Below, one piece after another: positions 1 through 8,500 of a stretch of 43,935 nucleotides of DNA (positions are counted from its first letter, which is position 1; every line of letters begins with the position of its first letter). The stretch lies in NCBI GenBank assembly GCA_023257195.1, contig JALRCU010000019.1, positions 1 to 43,935 on the forward strand, written 5' to 3'. The position numbers and the translations under genes are program-made. The notes beneath the pieces are model-generated. The model searched no databases, had not been told where the DNA came from, and saw nothing but the letters and a program-made list of their open reading frames with translations. The stretch is from Holophagaceae bacterium (GTDB lineage: Bacteria; Acidobacteriota; Holophagae; Holophagales; Holophagaceae).

Positions 1-116
1 CTGAAGGGGCACCTCAGGGACCTGGAGTGAAATTTAATTGGCAAGGTGTAATACAATTCAGGGTTGCCAAACTAAATTCCACCTGAGCACCGTGCCGACG
101 TACAGCGCAACTTCAG
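1..116. repeat. Imperfect long palindrome at the left edge
   Basis: No gene is seen here. The two halves can fold on each other: CTGAAG (1-6) with CTTCAG (111-116), CTCAGG (13-18) with CCTGAG (82-87), a run around 28-37 with 71-81 (mismatched), and TTGGCAA (38-44) with TTGCCAA (64-70), leaving a loop at 45-63. It could be a structured RNA, the end of a mobile or repeated element, or a fold-back assembly artefact at a contig end. Confidence 0.45.
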
Positions 117-121
117 AGCAC

Positions 122-148
122 AAAAAAAGGGGATGATTTCTCATCCCC
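122..148 (-). terminator. Rho-independent terminator of the small minus-strand ORF
   Basis: An 8-bp perfect stem (129-136 with 141-148) has a 4-base loop and is followed, read on the minus strand, by seven T. It lies about 35 bases after the stop codon of the ORF ending at 185. A second hairpin (155-162 with 184-191) overlaps that stop codon. Confidence 0.8.
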
Positions 149-184
149 CTTCCCGAAGTAGTAGTTAAATACCACTAAAGACAA

Positions 185-433
185 CTACTTCACATACTCT
201 TTAATTCTTTCGATTCGGTTGTCAATGATTTCCGCCAACATGTCAAACCAAATTCCGTCAATGGTTTCTTTCAAATTTCCATGTGTGGAGATAATGTGAA
301 CTTTGTACAAATCTTCATACCCCAAAGTTACAAACACATAACCTTTGTGGTGGTGTCCGTTTACTTTCATTAGTAAACCTTTGTTGTCAATGTTTACCAA
401 CTTGGATACTCCCCAACTCCAATACATAGTCAT
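185..433 (-). CDS. Unrecognised small protein (82 aa), possibly foreign
   Basis: I do not recognise this protein. It is about 82 residues from the ATG at 433 (another ATG lies at 427), with a His triplet (GHHHKG) near residue 26 and an acidic, Ile-rich C-terminal half ending in RIKEYVK. The protein-like composition begins only near 427; extending the frame upstream gives sequence that shadows the export gene. It overlaps the end of the neighbouring ORF by about 47 bases in another frame and has its own terminator. Codons are more A/T-rich than in the rest of the window. The style recalls small phage or Bacteroidota hypothetical proteins, but that is an impression. The start is uncertain because only a G-run lies upstream. 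Confidence 0.45.
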   Translation of the reverse strand: MTMYWSWGVSKLVNIDNKGLLMKVNGHHHKGYVFVTLGYEDLYKVHIISTHGNLKETIDGIWFDMLAEIIDNRIERIKEYVK

Positions 434-776
434 CGCTGATTCCCCCGTCAGTGGCCGATGACATGGGTTGGCGATATTCAAAGAGATCCGCTGCAAATTG
501 TCGCGGTTTATTTTTTTTATCCAACTTCTTGAAGGCCTTAATCTCATCCTCTAACTTTGTATCAACACTCTTTAAGGCCAGATCCGCTCCCGCTGAAGAC
601 TCTTTGACGGGGGAGGATAGCGGAACTTGCTGGGGGGTCGGGGCAGTAGATTGGGCTTGGGCATTCGCGATAGCCTGAACCATATCTTGGGGGGTTTGCG
701 CTAAAAGTGAATGCGCGCCTCCCAAAAAGAATAGAGCATATGAAAGAAAAATATTTTTCATAGATTGGGTTATCGA
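387..776 (-). pseudogene. Polysaccharide export protein (Wza/SLBB type), N-terminal fragment only
   Basis: A 129-residue ORF begins with a signal peptide (MSITQSMKNIF, a hydrophobic core, then a cut near SLLAQ). A low-complexity Ala/Gln/Pro/Ser linker follows, then a segment with F-A-A-D-L-F, A-T-D-G-G and S-D-D-Y-V-L. In outer-membrane polysaccharide export proteins such a segment comes just before the G-P-G-D start of the Poly_export domain. Here the frame leaves the family pattern right after DDYVL and stops 10 codons later, so the export and SLBB domains are missing. The start at 776 is chosen because AGGA lies six bases upstream; ATGs at 803 and 761 are alternatives. Neighbouring wecA-like and wzz-like genes support the role. 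The product would not be functional as an exporter. Confidence 0.6.
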
Positions 777-822
777 CATTGAAAATCCTAAGAGTCTATT
801 CATAAAAGTTACTGCTCTTTCT

Positions 823-878
823 ATTATAGAGGTCTCCTTTCAAAGTCCCCCAAAGTGAGCAAGATAGGGTCCCCAAAG
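823..878 (-). promoter_or_regulatory. Promoter of the export gene with upstream direct repeats
   Basis: A perfect TATAAT is at 823-828 (minus), 47 bases before the chosen start. No good -35 box is at the right spacing. Instead two direct repeats, CTTTGGGGGAC (855-845) and CTTTGGGGAC (878-869), lie upstream, about 23 bases apart; they could bind an activator. Confidence 0.5.
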
Positions 879-896
879 CCTAAGAAATCAGGCTCA

Positions 897-2051
897 TTAG
901 TTTTTGCGGAGAGGAGCTGTTTTTTCGTTGATCTGAACGGTAAACGAAAACATTAAAGCGATAGCCAGTAAACCCATACCTACCGAGGACAGGTTTTGAT
1001 ACAAAGGGGCCCCCCATAATCGCAACATGGGGAGAAATCCAAGCAGCCATAGTATGGGAAGGGTCCATTGCAGTTTTTTACCGGTTTGCCTATAAACAAA
1101 ATGATGGAAATGACAGCTATCACCCTGACCTATCGGTCGCTTCTGTTTTAACCGAATAAGGATGACATGGAGTGTATCCAAGATGGGATAGGCGAAAAGA
1201 AATAAAAAGTTTTCAAGGTGATGCGGTTGGATATACATGAGAGACACGATGGCTAGAAAAAGACCCATGCTTAACGATCCTGCGTCACCAAGAAAGTGAA
1301 TTTTGCGCAGATTCAAATAGAGGACCATTGCCCAAAGACCCCAAAAGAAAGGGCCGGGGATGAGATATCCGTTTGGTAATCGCATCGCTACGAAAATAAC
1401 CATTCCAAAATAGCCCATCGCCAAGCCATCGATACCATCGATTAGATTAAATAAATTGGGCATGGCCCAGCAGAGCAGGGCTATCCCTATAAAAAGGACT
1501 GAGTAGAGCGATGGAATGTCGTAACCAAAAAAACTATAGATCATATCATCGGATAGATACCACTGCGGAGCGAGGATCATCTTCTCGGGGTCCGAGAAGA
1601 TGATTGACAAGATTCCAGATCCGGAGATCTGGGGCCACAAAAGCCCAACGCTAGTAATCAACGCAACACCCAATGAGTATTTAGACTTAAATCCTGCGTT
1701 GATGTATGAAAGAGGTTGTTCACGATTAAAATCGTCGGCCAACCCTAGGAGACCCATAAATCCTATTGATCCCCAAAGCAGGGTATTGATAAAGGGCAGC
1801 GTAATGAATCCAAATTGATGGCCAATAAAAAGGGTCAACATGAATGCAAGGCCCGCGGTTCTTGGCACACGTTTTTCATTATTTGTTCGATCCTCAGACG
1901 GCAGATCATAAAATCCAATAGGAGCTACCCGAGAAATCATAAGGCGCGACATCAGGTACCCGATCCATGCACCCAAAAACAGGAGTATCCAATGGATTTG
2001 ACCACTCACTAAAGAAATTGAAGATTGAATCCCAATTAAATTAAAAGACAT
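897..2051 (-). CDS. WecA/TagO-like undecaprenyl-phosphate glycosyl-1-phosphate transferase
   Basis: An inner-membrane enzyme of the MraY/WecA family (glycosyltransferase 4), which loads a sugar phosphate from a UDP-sugar onto undecaprenyl phosphate, the first step of many surface polysaccharides. It has 384 residues and about ten hydrophobic segments. Family motifs in order are ADD at 105-107 (Mg binding), NLIDGIDGLA at 202-211, FLGDAGS at 253-259, and a HFHH box at 314-317 typical of the WecA rather than MraY branch. An extra loop lies at about 140-180. Genes for export and chain length lie on either side on the same strand, so it probably starts an exopolysaccharide or O-antigen. The sugar specificity cannot be read from the sequence. 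Together with the pnp leader it borders a 277-base gap. Confidence 0.88.
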   Translation of the reverse strand: MSFNLIGIQSSISLVSGQIHWILLFLGAWIGYLMSRLMISRVAPIGFYDLPSEDRTNNEKRVPRTAGLAFMLTLFIGHQFGFITLPFINTLLWGSIGFMGLLGLADDFNREQPLSYINAGFKSKYSLGVALITSVGLLWPQISGSGILSIIFSDPEKMILAPQWYLSDDMIYSFFGYDIPSLYSVLFIGIALLCWAMPNLFNLIDGIDGLAMGYFGMVIFVAMRLPNGYLIPGPFFWGLWAMVLYLNLRKIHFLGDAGSLSMGLFLAIVSLMYIQPHHLENFLFLFAYPILDTLHVILIRLKQKRPIGQGDSCHFHHFVYRQTGKKLQWTLPILWLLGFLPMLRLWGAPLYQNLSSVGMGLLAIALMFSFTVQINEKTAPLRKN

Positions 2052-2117
2052 ATACGTAGTTTAACTTGAAAACTATTTTATACCTCAAGGCTAGGGAATT
2101 GTGGGGCTCGAATGCCT

Positions 2118-2149
2118 TTGTACAAATCAAATCCCCTTGATGCTATACT
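2118..2149 (+). promoter_or_regulatory. Promoter for pnp (extended -10)
   Basis: TATACT at 2144-2149 is preceded by TG at 2141-2142, an extended -10 element. A weak TTGTAC is at 2118-2123 with a long 20-base spacer. Transcription would start near 2156, leaving a leader of about 170 bases before pnp. Confidence 0.6.
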
Positions 2150-2155
2150 GACCTC

Positions 2156-2321
2156 ACCCCAATCTTTCTTCGATGGGTGGCGACCTCTGCAGGAAGCCCC
2201 TTCCCTTTTTTTGAAGGGTTTCATGGAGCGATCGCTCGTGTTCTTCCCTCTTGGAAGCACGATGAAGAACCGCCTAGGGCCGGAAGCCCACCTACCTTTA
2301 AGTGGCCTTTAGGCCCTGGAG
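2156..2321 (+). promoter_or_regulatory. Multi-branched structured leader RNA of pnp
   Basis: The leader can fold into a closed junction. The closing helix pairs 2175-2182 (GGGTGGCG) with CGCC at 2271-2274 and ACCT at 2290-2293. Inside are hairpins 2193-2222 (about 10 bp with one bulged C), 2226-2237 (GAGC GATC GCTC) and 2240-2270 (GTTCTTC with GAAGAAC). A small hairpin at 2277-2289 (GGGC, CGGAA, GCCC) sits on the 3' side. A further hairpin, GGCC TTTA GGCC (2304-2315), lies just before the GGAG ribosome site at 2318-2321. GTGG at 2302-2305 could instead pair with CCAC at 2288-2291 and break the closing helix. In E. coli the pnp leader is folded and cut for autoregulation; this shape does not look like that simple hairpin. 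Folding was done by eye. Confidence 0.5.
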
Positions 2322-2328
2322 TATATAT

Positions 2329-4443
2329 ATGAATTTGAATACCCTCGCTTTTCAACCCATTCAGCAATCCATTAATTTGGGTCAAGGGGCTGAGATCTCA
2401 ATCGAAACCGGCCGAATTGCAAAACAGGCTGCGGGCGCTGTGGTGATCCGACAGGGAGACACCATGGTCTTAGTGGCGGTTTGTCACGCTGTTCCCCGTC
2501 AAGAATTAGACTATTTCCCTTTGTCCGTGGATTATCGTGAAGCAGTGTTTGCTGCGGGAAAAATTCCTGGGGGTTGGTTTAAGCGAGAAGGTAAGGCTAC
2601 CACCAAAGAAACGCTCACATCCCGTCTCATTGATCGGCCTCTACGTCCTCTTTTTGAGGAGGGCTACAATGCCGAAGTCATGGTGACTGCACAAGTGATT
2701 AGCTACGACGGGATTCATGCACCCGAGACCTTGGCGATGACCGGGGCATCGGCAGCATTAATTATTTCAGAAATTCCATTCCATCAGCCCGTAGGTGGTG
2801 TGCGAGTCGGTCGTATCCAGGGTCAATTCGTGATAAATCCTACCATCATCCAACGTAAAGAAAGTGATTTAGACCTTCTGATTGCAGGTACGAAAGACGC
2901 GATTGTGATGGTGGAATGTGGCGCCCAAGAAGTGGATGAAACCGACATGGTTCAAGCGCTTGTCTTCGGACATAACCATATAAAAACACTTGCTAAGTTT
3001 CAAGAGGATTTCAAAGCAAAAGTAGGCAAACCAAAGGTTAAAGTTGAGAAGAAATCGATCGATACAACATTACTCCAAACTATCAGCTCTACCTATCGTG
3101 GGGATTTACTAACGGCCCTGACTCTCAAAAATAAACTTGAAAGCTACAAAGCAATCGATCAGCTCAAGGCGACGGTTGTGGAAACCCATACCGCTGAGCA
3201 ACCTGAACGCAAAGGAGAAGTGAAAGCCTGCTTTGATCATCTAAAGGAATCCATTTTCAGAGAAATGATCTTACAAAAAGGCGAGCGCTTGGATGGTCGT
3301 CGATTTGATCAAATTCGACCGCTCAATATTGAAGTCGGTCTTCTTCCTGGAGCCCATGGCTCTGCCTTATTTACTCGAGGAGAAACCCAAGCCCTTGTTA
3401 CCACCACATTGGGTACTCAAGATGATATTCAGACCATTGAGGGTCTCGAAGATGAAGTGAAGAAGTCTTTTTATCTTCACTATAATTTTCCAGGCTATTC
3501 AGTGGGGGAATGCAAACCCAATCGAGGTCCTGGGCGACGAGAAATTGGTCATGGTATGTTGGCGGAACGTGCGTTAGCAGCCGTGTTGCCGGATCGCAAA
3601 GAAAACCCCTACACCGTTCGCGTGGTGAGTGATATCACCGAAAGTAACGGCTCCTCATCTATGGCCACCATCTGTGGAGGATGCCTATCTCTTATGGATG
3701 CAGGCATTAAATTAAAAGCGCCGGTAGCCGGCGTGGCAATGGGTTTAGTCAGCGGGGAAGGACAATTTGTGGTCCTCACGGATATTGCCGGGCAAGAAGA
3801 TCACTACGGTGATATGGATTTTAAAGTCGCTGGAACAACCCAAGGCATCACGGCTCTTCAAATGGATATTAAAGTTGGTGGTATCACAACCGATGTGCTC
3901 ACTCGAGCTCTCGATCAGGCTCGCAAAGGCAGATTGGAACTCTTGGAATCCATGGGCGCGATATTAGCAGCCCCGCGATCATCTTTCGCTAAGAATGCTC
4001 CCCAAATGGCTTCGATACAGTTGCCCAAAGACAAGATTCGTGACGTCATTGGTAAAGGAGGAGCTACGATCCGAAATATCATCGAAGTTTCTGGATGTGA
4101 AGTCAATATCGATGACAATGGTCTCTGTCAAGTTGCGGGTCCTAATCAAGAAAAACTCCAATCTGCATTAAAGATGATCGGTGATCTCATTCAAACCGCT
4201 GAACTGGGTAAATCTTACCTAGGTAAAGTCGCTAAGGTTGTAGAATTTGGTGCTTTTGTTACCATCCTTCCGGGTCTCGACGGACTTTTGCATGTGAGCG
4301 AAATGGCCGCTCATCGCGTGAAGAATCCATCGGATGAGGTCAGTGAAGGTCAGGAGATCTTAGTGAAGTGCATTGGCATCGATGAAAAGAGCGGGAAGAT
4401 TAAGCTTTCACGCAAAGCACTCTTACCACCGGCCACCGAATAA
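2329..4443 (+). CDS. pnp: Polyribonucleotide nucleotidyltransferase (PNPase)
   Basis: A 3'-to-5' phosphorolytic exoribonuclease that degrades RNA in the cytoplasm, commonly in a degradosome. It has 704 residues, the normal length. Two RNase PH-like domains (about 12-230 and 325-540) flank an all-helical linker. The catalytic second PH domain carries GDMDFKVAGT. They are followed by a KH domain with VIGKGGATIR and an S1 domain (GKVAKVVEFGAFVTILPGLDG) reaching almost to the C-terminus. The ATG at 2329 is chosen because GGAG lies seven bases upstream and the family begins there; an upstream in-frame ATG at 2302 lies inside the leader hairpins. rpsO, often just upstream of pnp, is absent. Confidence 0.97.
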   Translation: MNLNTLAFQPIQQSINLGQGAEISIETGRIAKQAAGAVVIRQGDTMVLVAVCHAVPRQELDYFPLSVDYREAVFAAGKIPGGWFKREGKATTKETLTSRLIDRPLRPLFEEGYNAEVMVTAQVISYDGIHAPETLAMTGASAALIISEIPFHQPVGGVRVGRIQGQFVINPTIIQRKESDLDLLIAGTKDAIVMVECGAQEVDETDMVQALVFGHNHIKTLAKFQEDFKAKVGKPKVKVEKKSIDTTLLQTISSTYRGDLLTALTLKNKLESYKAIDQLKATVVETHTAEQPERKGEVKACFDHLKESIFREMILQKGERLDGRRFDQIRPLNIEVGLLPGAHGSALFTRGETQALVTTTLGTQDDIQTIEGLEDEVKKSFYLHYNFPGYSVGECKPNRGPGRREIGHGMLAERALAAVLPDRKENPYTVRVVSDITESNGSSSMATICGGCLSLMDAGIKLKAPVAGVAMGLVSGEGQFVVLTDIAGQEDHYGDMDFKVAGTTQGITALQMDIKVGGITTDVLTRALDQARKGRLELLESMGAILAAPRSSFAKNAPQMASIQLPKDKIRDVIGKGGATIRNIIEVSGCEVNIDDNGLCQVAGPNQEKLQSALKMIGDLIQTAELGKSYLGKVAKVVEFGAFVTILPGLDGLLHVSEMAAHRVKNPSDEVSEGQEILVKCIGIDEKSGKIKLSRKALLPPATE

Positions 4444-4449
4444 ACTTTT

Positions 4450-4490
4450 CTCGTCAAAAGTCTGGGCTAGTCGCCTAGGCTTTTGACGAG
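4450..4490. terminator. Hairpin between convergent pnp and wzz-like genes
   Basis: A perfect 11-bp stem pairs CTCGTCAAAAG (4450-4460) with CTTTTGACGAG (4480-4490). It starts seven bases after the pnp stop and contains the stop codon of the minus-strand gene. There is no clear T-run on either side, so it may be a weak two-way terminator or an RNA 3'-end protector. Confidence 0.5.
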
Positions 4491-5474
4491 GAGGGCTTTC
4501 AATTCATGTCGACGCATCCATCCGAGGGTCCCCAAAAAAGCCAACACCCCCATCAGTAGGGCATTGGTGGCTCGTTTGGGACGAGATTTATTCATCGGCA
4601 AATTACCCTCATCTAAAATATTCAAGATCGGCATATCATTTTTTTCTTGGAGCAATGCATCCTCGCGAGATAGGGCTAACGAGGTGACTAATTGTGTTTG
4701 AAGTTTGAGCTCATTCTCTAGGCGGAGCCCCTTGAGACGCACTTCGGGATCCGGGCTAACAGCATAATTGCGATTGATAGTAAGGAACTTTCGAAAGGTC
4801 TCTTCTGCGCGGTCGAGTTCTGCACGACCTTCCTGCAGTCGCTTTTCTGAAAAGCTTGCCTTCACGCTGCCCTTTGTTTGTGATTTAGTCAGTAAGAAAT
4901 CATTCAATAACTGGACTAAGCGCTTGGCAATTTGCTGGCTAAGTTGCGGACTCTTCGTTTCAACTTGGATGGTTAATATTTTGGTCTTAAGGTCTCGAGT
5001 GATAGTAATAAACTCACGGGTAGTCTTCACGGCATTATCCATATTGGAAGCACGGAGATAGCGGTAGAGAGTTTGTTGGCGCGGACGATTAATATCCAGA
5101 TAAAAATATTTAATGTTGAAATCAAAAACGGTATTGAGCAAGGCCTCTCGTACAGGTCGGCTGTTTAAAATATCCACATAGGCACTATCTGAACTATCCT
5201 GTCCGGGAACCGAAATACCTAATGCTGAGGCTGCGGCTGCCGCACCTCCAAGACTGCCCAACATACCACCTGATTTGGAATCAGCTGGGAGAATAATGGC
5301 GGTAGAGGTGTAGTGATTCACTTGCGTAAGCGAATAAAGGACCGACAATCCCACGGCTAGGATTCCATGTTTAAGCGGGAGACTCCAACTTCCTGACACA
5401 TAACGATCCACAAAGGACGCTTTGCTAAGACTCCATTGATAAAAATGATTGAGACGGACGATCCAGGATTGCAT
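4467..5474 (-). CDS. Wzz-like polysaccharide chain-length / co-polymerase protein
   Basis: A 335-residue inner-membrane protein of the polysaccharide co-polymerase (Wzz) family, which sets polymer chain length together with a Wzy polymerase. The layout is typical: a short cytoplasmic N-terminus, a membrane segment at about 34-50, a large periplasmic helical part with coiled-coil character (about 195-280), and a second membrane segment at about 302-320. A proline-containing stretch (LPMNKSRPKRAT) comes just before that segment. There is no C-terminal tyrosine kinase domain, so this is the kinase-free form. A Gly/Ala-rich loop near 68-90 (GGMLGSLGGAAAAAS) is notable. It lies downstream of the rpoC terminator on the same strand, so it should have its own promoter in 5475-5545; I could not place one with confidence. 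Confidence 0.8.
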   Translation of the reverse strand: MQSWIVRLNHFYQWSLSKASFVDRYVSGSWSLPLKHGILAVGLSVLYSLTQVNHYTSTAIILPADSKSGGMLGSLGGAAAAASALGISVPGQDSSDSAYVDILNSRPVREALLNTVFDFNIKYFYLDINRPRQQTLYRYLRASNMDNAVKTTREFITITRDLKTKILTIQVETKSPQLSQQIAKRLVQLLNDFLLTKSQTKGSVKASFSEKRLQEGRAELDRAEETFRKFLTINRNYAVSPDPEVRLKGLRLENELKLQTQLVTSLALSREDALLQEKNDMPILNILDEGNLPMNKSRPKRATNALLMGVLAFLGTLGWMRRHELKALLVKSLGD

Positions 5475-5545
5475 GAAGAATCTCTTTAGAAGGTTATGAA
5501 TTTTAGTGTATCGACTCTAGGGGCGGTCCCCTATGGCTTTCCATT

Positions 5546-5571
5546 AAAAAAGCCCCCGAAGGGGCTTTTTT
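5546..5571. terminator. Rho-independent terminator at the end of the rpoBC cluster
   Basis: GCCCC/GGGGC stem (5552-5556 with 5561-5565) is flanked by six A and six T, which extend the pairing, so it can work in both directions. It lies 14 bases after the rpoC stop on the minus strand. Confidence 0.93.
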
Positions 5572-5584
5572 AAGATAGGGAAGT

Positions 5585-8500
5585 TTAAATCTCTTCCCCT
5601 TCTACCTGAGTCAGACCATCAAGCTGTTCGATGCGGGCAGCCATCATGCTGTATTCGTCATCAAACTCCTCATCCGTATAATTTGAGGCGACTTGGGGCT
5701 CGGGGTATTGACCTTCTTCAATCTCGAGATTGCGATAAGCCGTCATACCCGTTCCAGCAGGGATGAGGCGACCTAAAATCACATTCTCTTTTAGCCCTCG
5801 AAGATAATCCACTCGGCCTTCCATGGCTGCTTCGGTTAAGACACGCGTGGTCTCTTGGAAAGAGGCAGCAGAGATGAAACTCTCTGACGTAAGGGAGGCT
5901 TTGGTGATCCCAAGCAACAAAGGAATACAGGTGGCGGGCTTTTTGGCCGATCCATCTTCATTCAGCTCCTTAGTCGTAGCGAGATTAATCTCTTTAAAGC
6001 GATGCTTATCAACCTTCTCTTCAGCAATGAGGGGGGTATCGCCCACATCCTCGATTTGGACCCAGCGCATCATCTGCCGAATGATCACTTCAATGTGTTT
6101 ATCATTGATGGTCACACCCTGAGCTCGATAAACTTCCTGAACCTCATTAACCAAATAGGCGCAAAGGGCTTTTTCCCCTTGAACTTTTAGAATATCTTGC
6201 GTTGAAATAGGTCCTTCGGTAAGTTTATCTCCCGCCTTCATCTCATCGCCATCTTGAACTAAGATATGCTTTCCCCGAGGGATCAGGGCTTCAAAGGTCT
6301 TCTCGCCTTCTTTGGCGTTAGCGGGGGCAACAATCACCTTTTGATTGCCGCGAATACGCTTGTCAAATTTCACGATACCTGCAATTTCAGTGATGATCGC
6401 AGGTTCTTTGGATTTTCGACCTTCAAAGAGTTCCGTGACGCGGGGTAAACCACCGGTGATGTCGCTGGTTTTAACCTGCTGTCGGGGAGTTTTAGATAAT
6501 ACATCTCCGGCCTTTACCCCTTGGCCATTTTCCACTTCAAGGTAAGCATCGGTAGGGATGTTATAGCGTCGAAGGATCTTGTTGCCCGACCCTTTGATGT
6601 TGATATGAGGATGAATCTTATCATCAGTAGGATCAATGACTTTCTTTCGGAAGTTTCCAGAAATAGGATCCTTCTCTTCCTGATAAGAAATATTTAGTTC
6701 TAATTCTTCGAAAGCGACTGTACCATCCTCTTCGGATAGAACGAGATCATTGTAGGGATCCCATTCAGCAATGGTCGTTTTAGGTTCGATTTTGTCACCC
6801 TCTTTAACCTTGAGAACAGCTCCTGACGTGATTTTGTAACGCTCGCGCTCATTGCCCTTGGCATCCGTCAATAAGACATAGCCATTACGGGTTAGGGAGA
6901 CGACTTGACCGAGACGATTCGTGACAAAACGGCCCTTGAGTCCTTCGAATTTAATGACGCCACCAATTTGAGATTCGTGGGTGCTCTTCTCGCTGGTTCG
7001 ACTTGCGGCACCCCCAACGTGGAAAGTACGCATTGTCAATTGGGTTCCGGGTTCTCCAATACTCTGAGCAGCTACGACACCAACCGCTTCGCCAATATCG
7101 ACCATACGACTTGTACTCAGGTTGAGTCCGTAACATTGAACGCAAACTCCTCGACGGGCTTCACACGTGAGAACCGATCGAATATTTACTGAGACAATAC
7201 CACTGGTTTCAATGGCAAAAGCAGCATCTTCAGAGATAATTTCGCCCGACTTCACATAGACTTTAGTCTTGTCGTAGGGATCCACAATGTCGTGAAGTGT
7301 GACACGGCCCATGATGCGATCGCGCAGTCGAGAACGAACAGAACCATCCGCCATAATAATGGCAGCGACCTCAATGCCGTCGACGGTCTGACAATCTTGC
7401 TCATTAATAATCACGTCTTGTGCCACATCGACCAATTTACGAGTCAGATACCCGGAGTCGGCAGTTTTCAAAGCAGTGTCCGCCAGTCCTTTTCGGGCTC
7501 CGTGGGTAGAGATGAAATAATCGAGGACCGAAAGACCTTCCTTGAAATTCGCAGTGATGGGTGTTTCGATGATATCGCCGCTGGGACGAGCCATCAAACC
7601 ACGCATACCGGCCACTTGTCGGATCTGAGTCTTGGAACCACGAGCGCCTGAATCGGCCAAAATATAAATCGAGTTCAGGTAGCGATTACTTTCGTTTTGA
7701 TGCTCGAGTTCTTTCATCATATCTTGAGCCACTTGTTCGGACGTCTTGCCCCAGACTTCAAGAATTCGATTGTAGCGAGTCGCACTGTCGAGGCGACCTT
7801 CGTAAGATTCTTTTTCAATCTCGCGAACTTCTTTACTCGCCTTATCCAAAAGGCTCGATTTAGAGGCCGGCACAACGAGGTCGTCAATTCCCACGCTCAC
7901 ACCCGCCTTCATGGCCCATGTAAAGCCGGCTTCCTTCATGGCATCCAGCATTTCAATGGTCATCTCTGGACCCTTCGTCTTATAGCTGCGAACAACGAGG
8001 GATAAGAGACCATCCTTCTTGAGAAGTCCATTGATGTAGGGGAAGCCCTTAGGCAGAGCACGATTGAAGATGACCCGTCCAACAGTAGTTTCGATCATGT
8101 CATTAGTCTTCATTTCAGAGGGACATTCGAACACTTCTTGTTCTGAATTTTTCTTAGGATCTTTCAAATACCAAGCTTCCGTGTCAACTAACTCTCCGGT
8201 ATATCGAAGTTTGATAATGGCGTGCGTATCTAATAACCCTGCTTCATGGGCGGACACCACATCATTCATAGAGCCAAAGGATTTTCCTTCGCCCTTACGA
8301 TTCTTTCGCTTCTTAGTTAAATAATAAGCACCTAAGACAATATCCTGACTAGGAACCACATTGGGGCGCCCGTTCGCAGGATTTAAAATATTCTGCGTAC
8401 TCATCATAAGAACCTTGGCTTCAATTTGAGCCATGGGACTCAAGGGAACGTGGACGGCCATCTGATCTCCATCGAAATCCGCATTGAAAGCAGTACATAC

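Noticed and set aside
387-450. Programmed frameshift joining the two overlapping ORFs at the left end
   Set aside because: The conserved SDDYVL lies downstream of the only homopolymer (G5) in the first frame, so a shift there would destroy it. No slippery heptamer is present in the overlap, and the downstream ORF does not look like a Poly_export domain.
2150-2320. 6S RNA, SRP RNA or tmRNA in the pnp leader
   Set aside because: The length is in range for a small RNA, but the GGAAGGAAGCA loop of SRP RNA, the long rod with a central bubble of 6S and the tRNA-like ends of tmRNA are not seen. Kept only as an unassigned structured leader.
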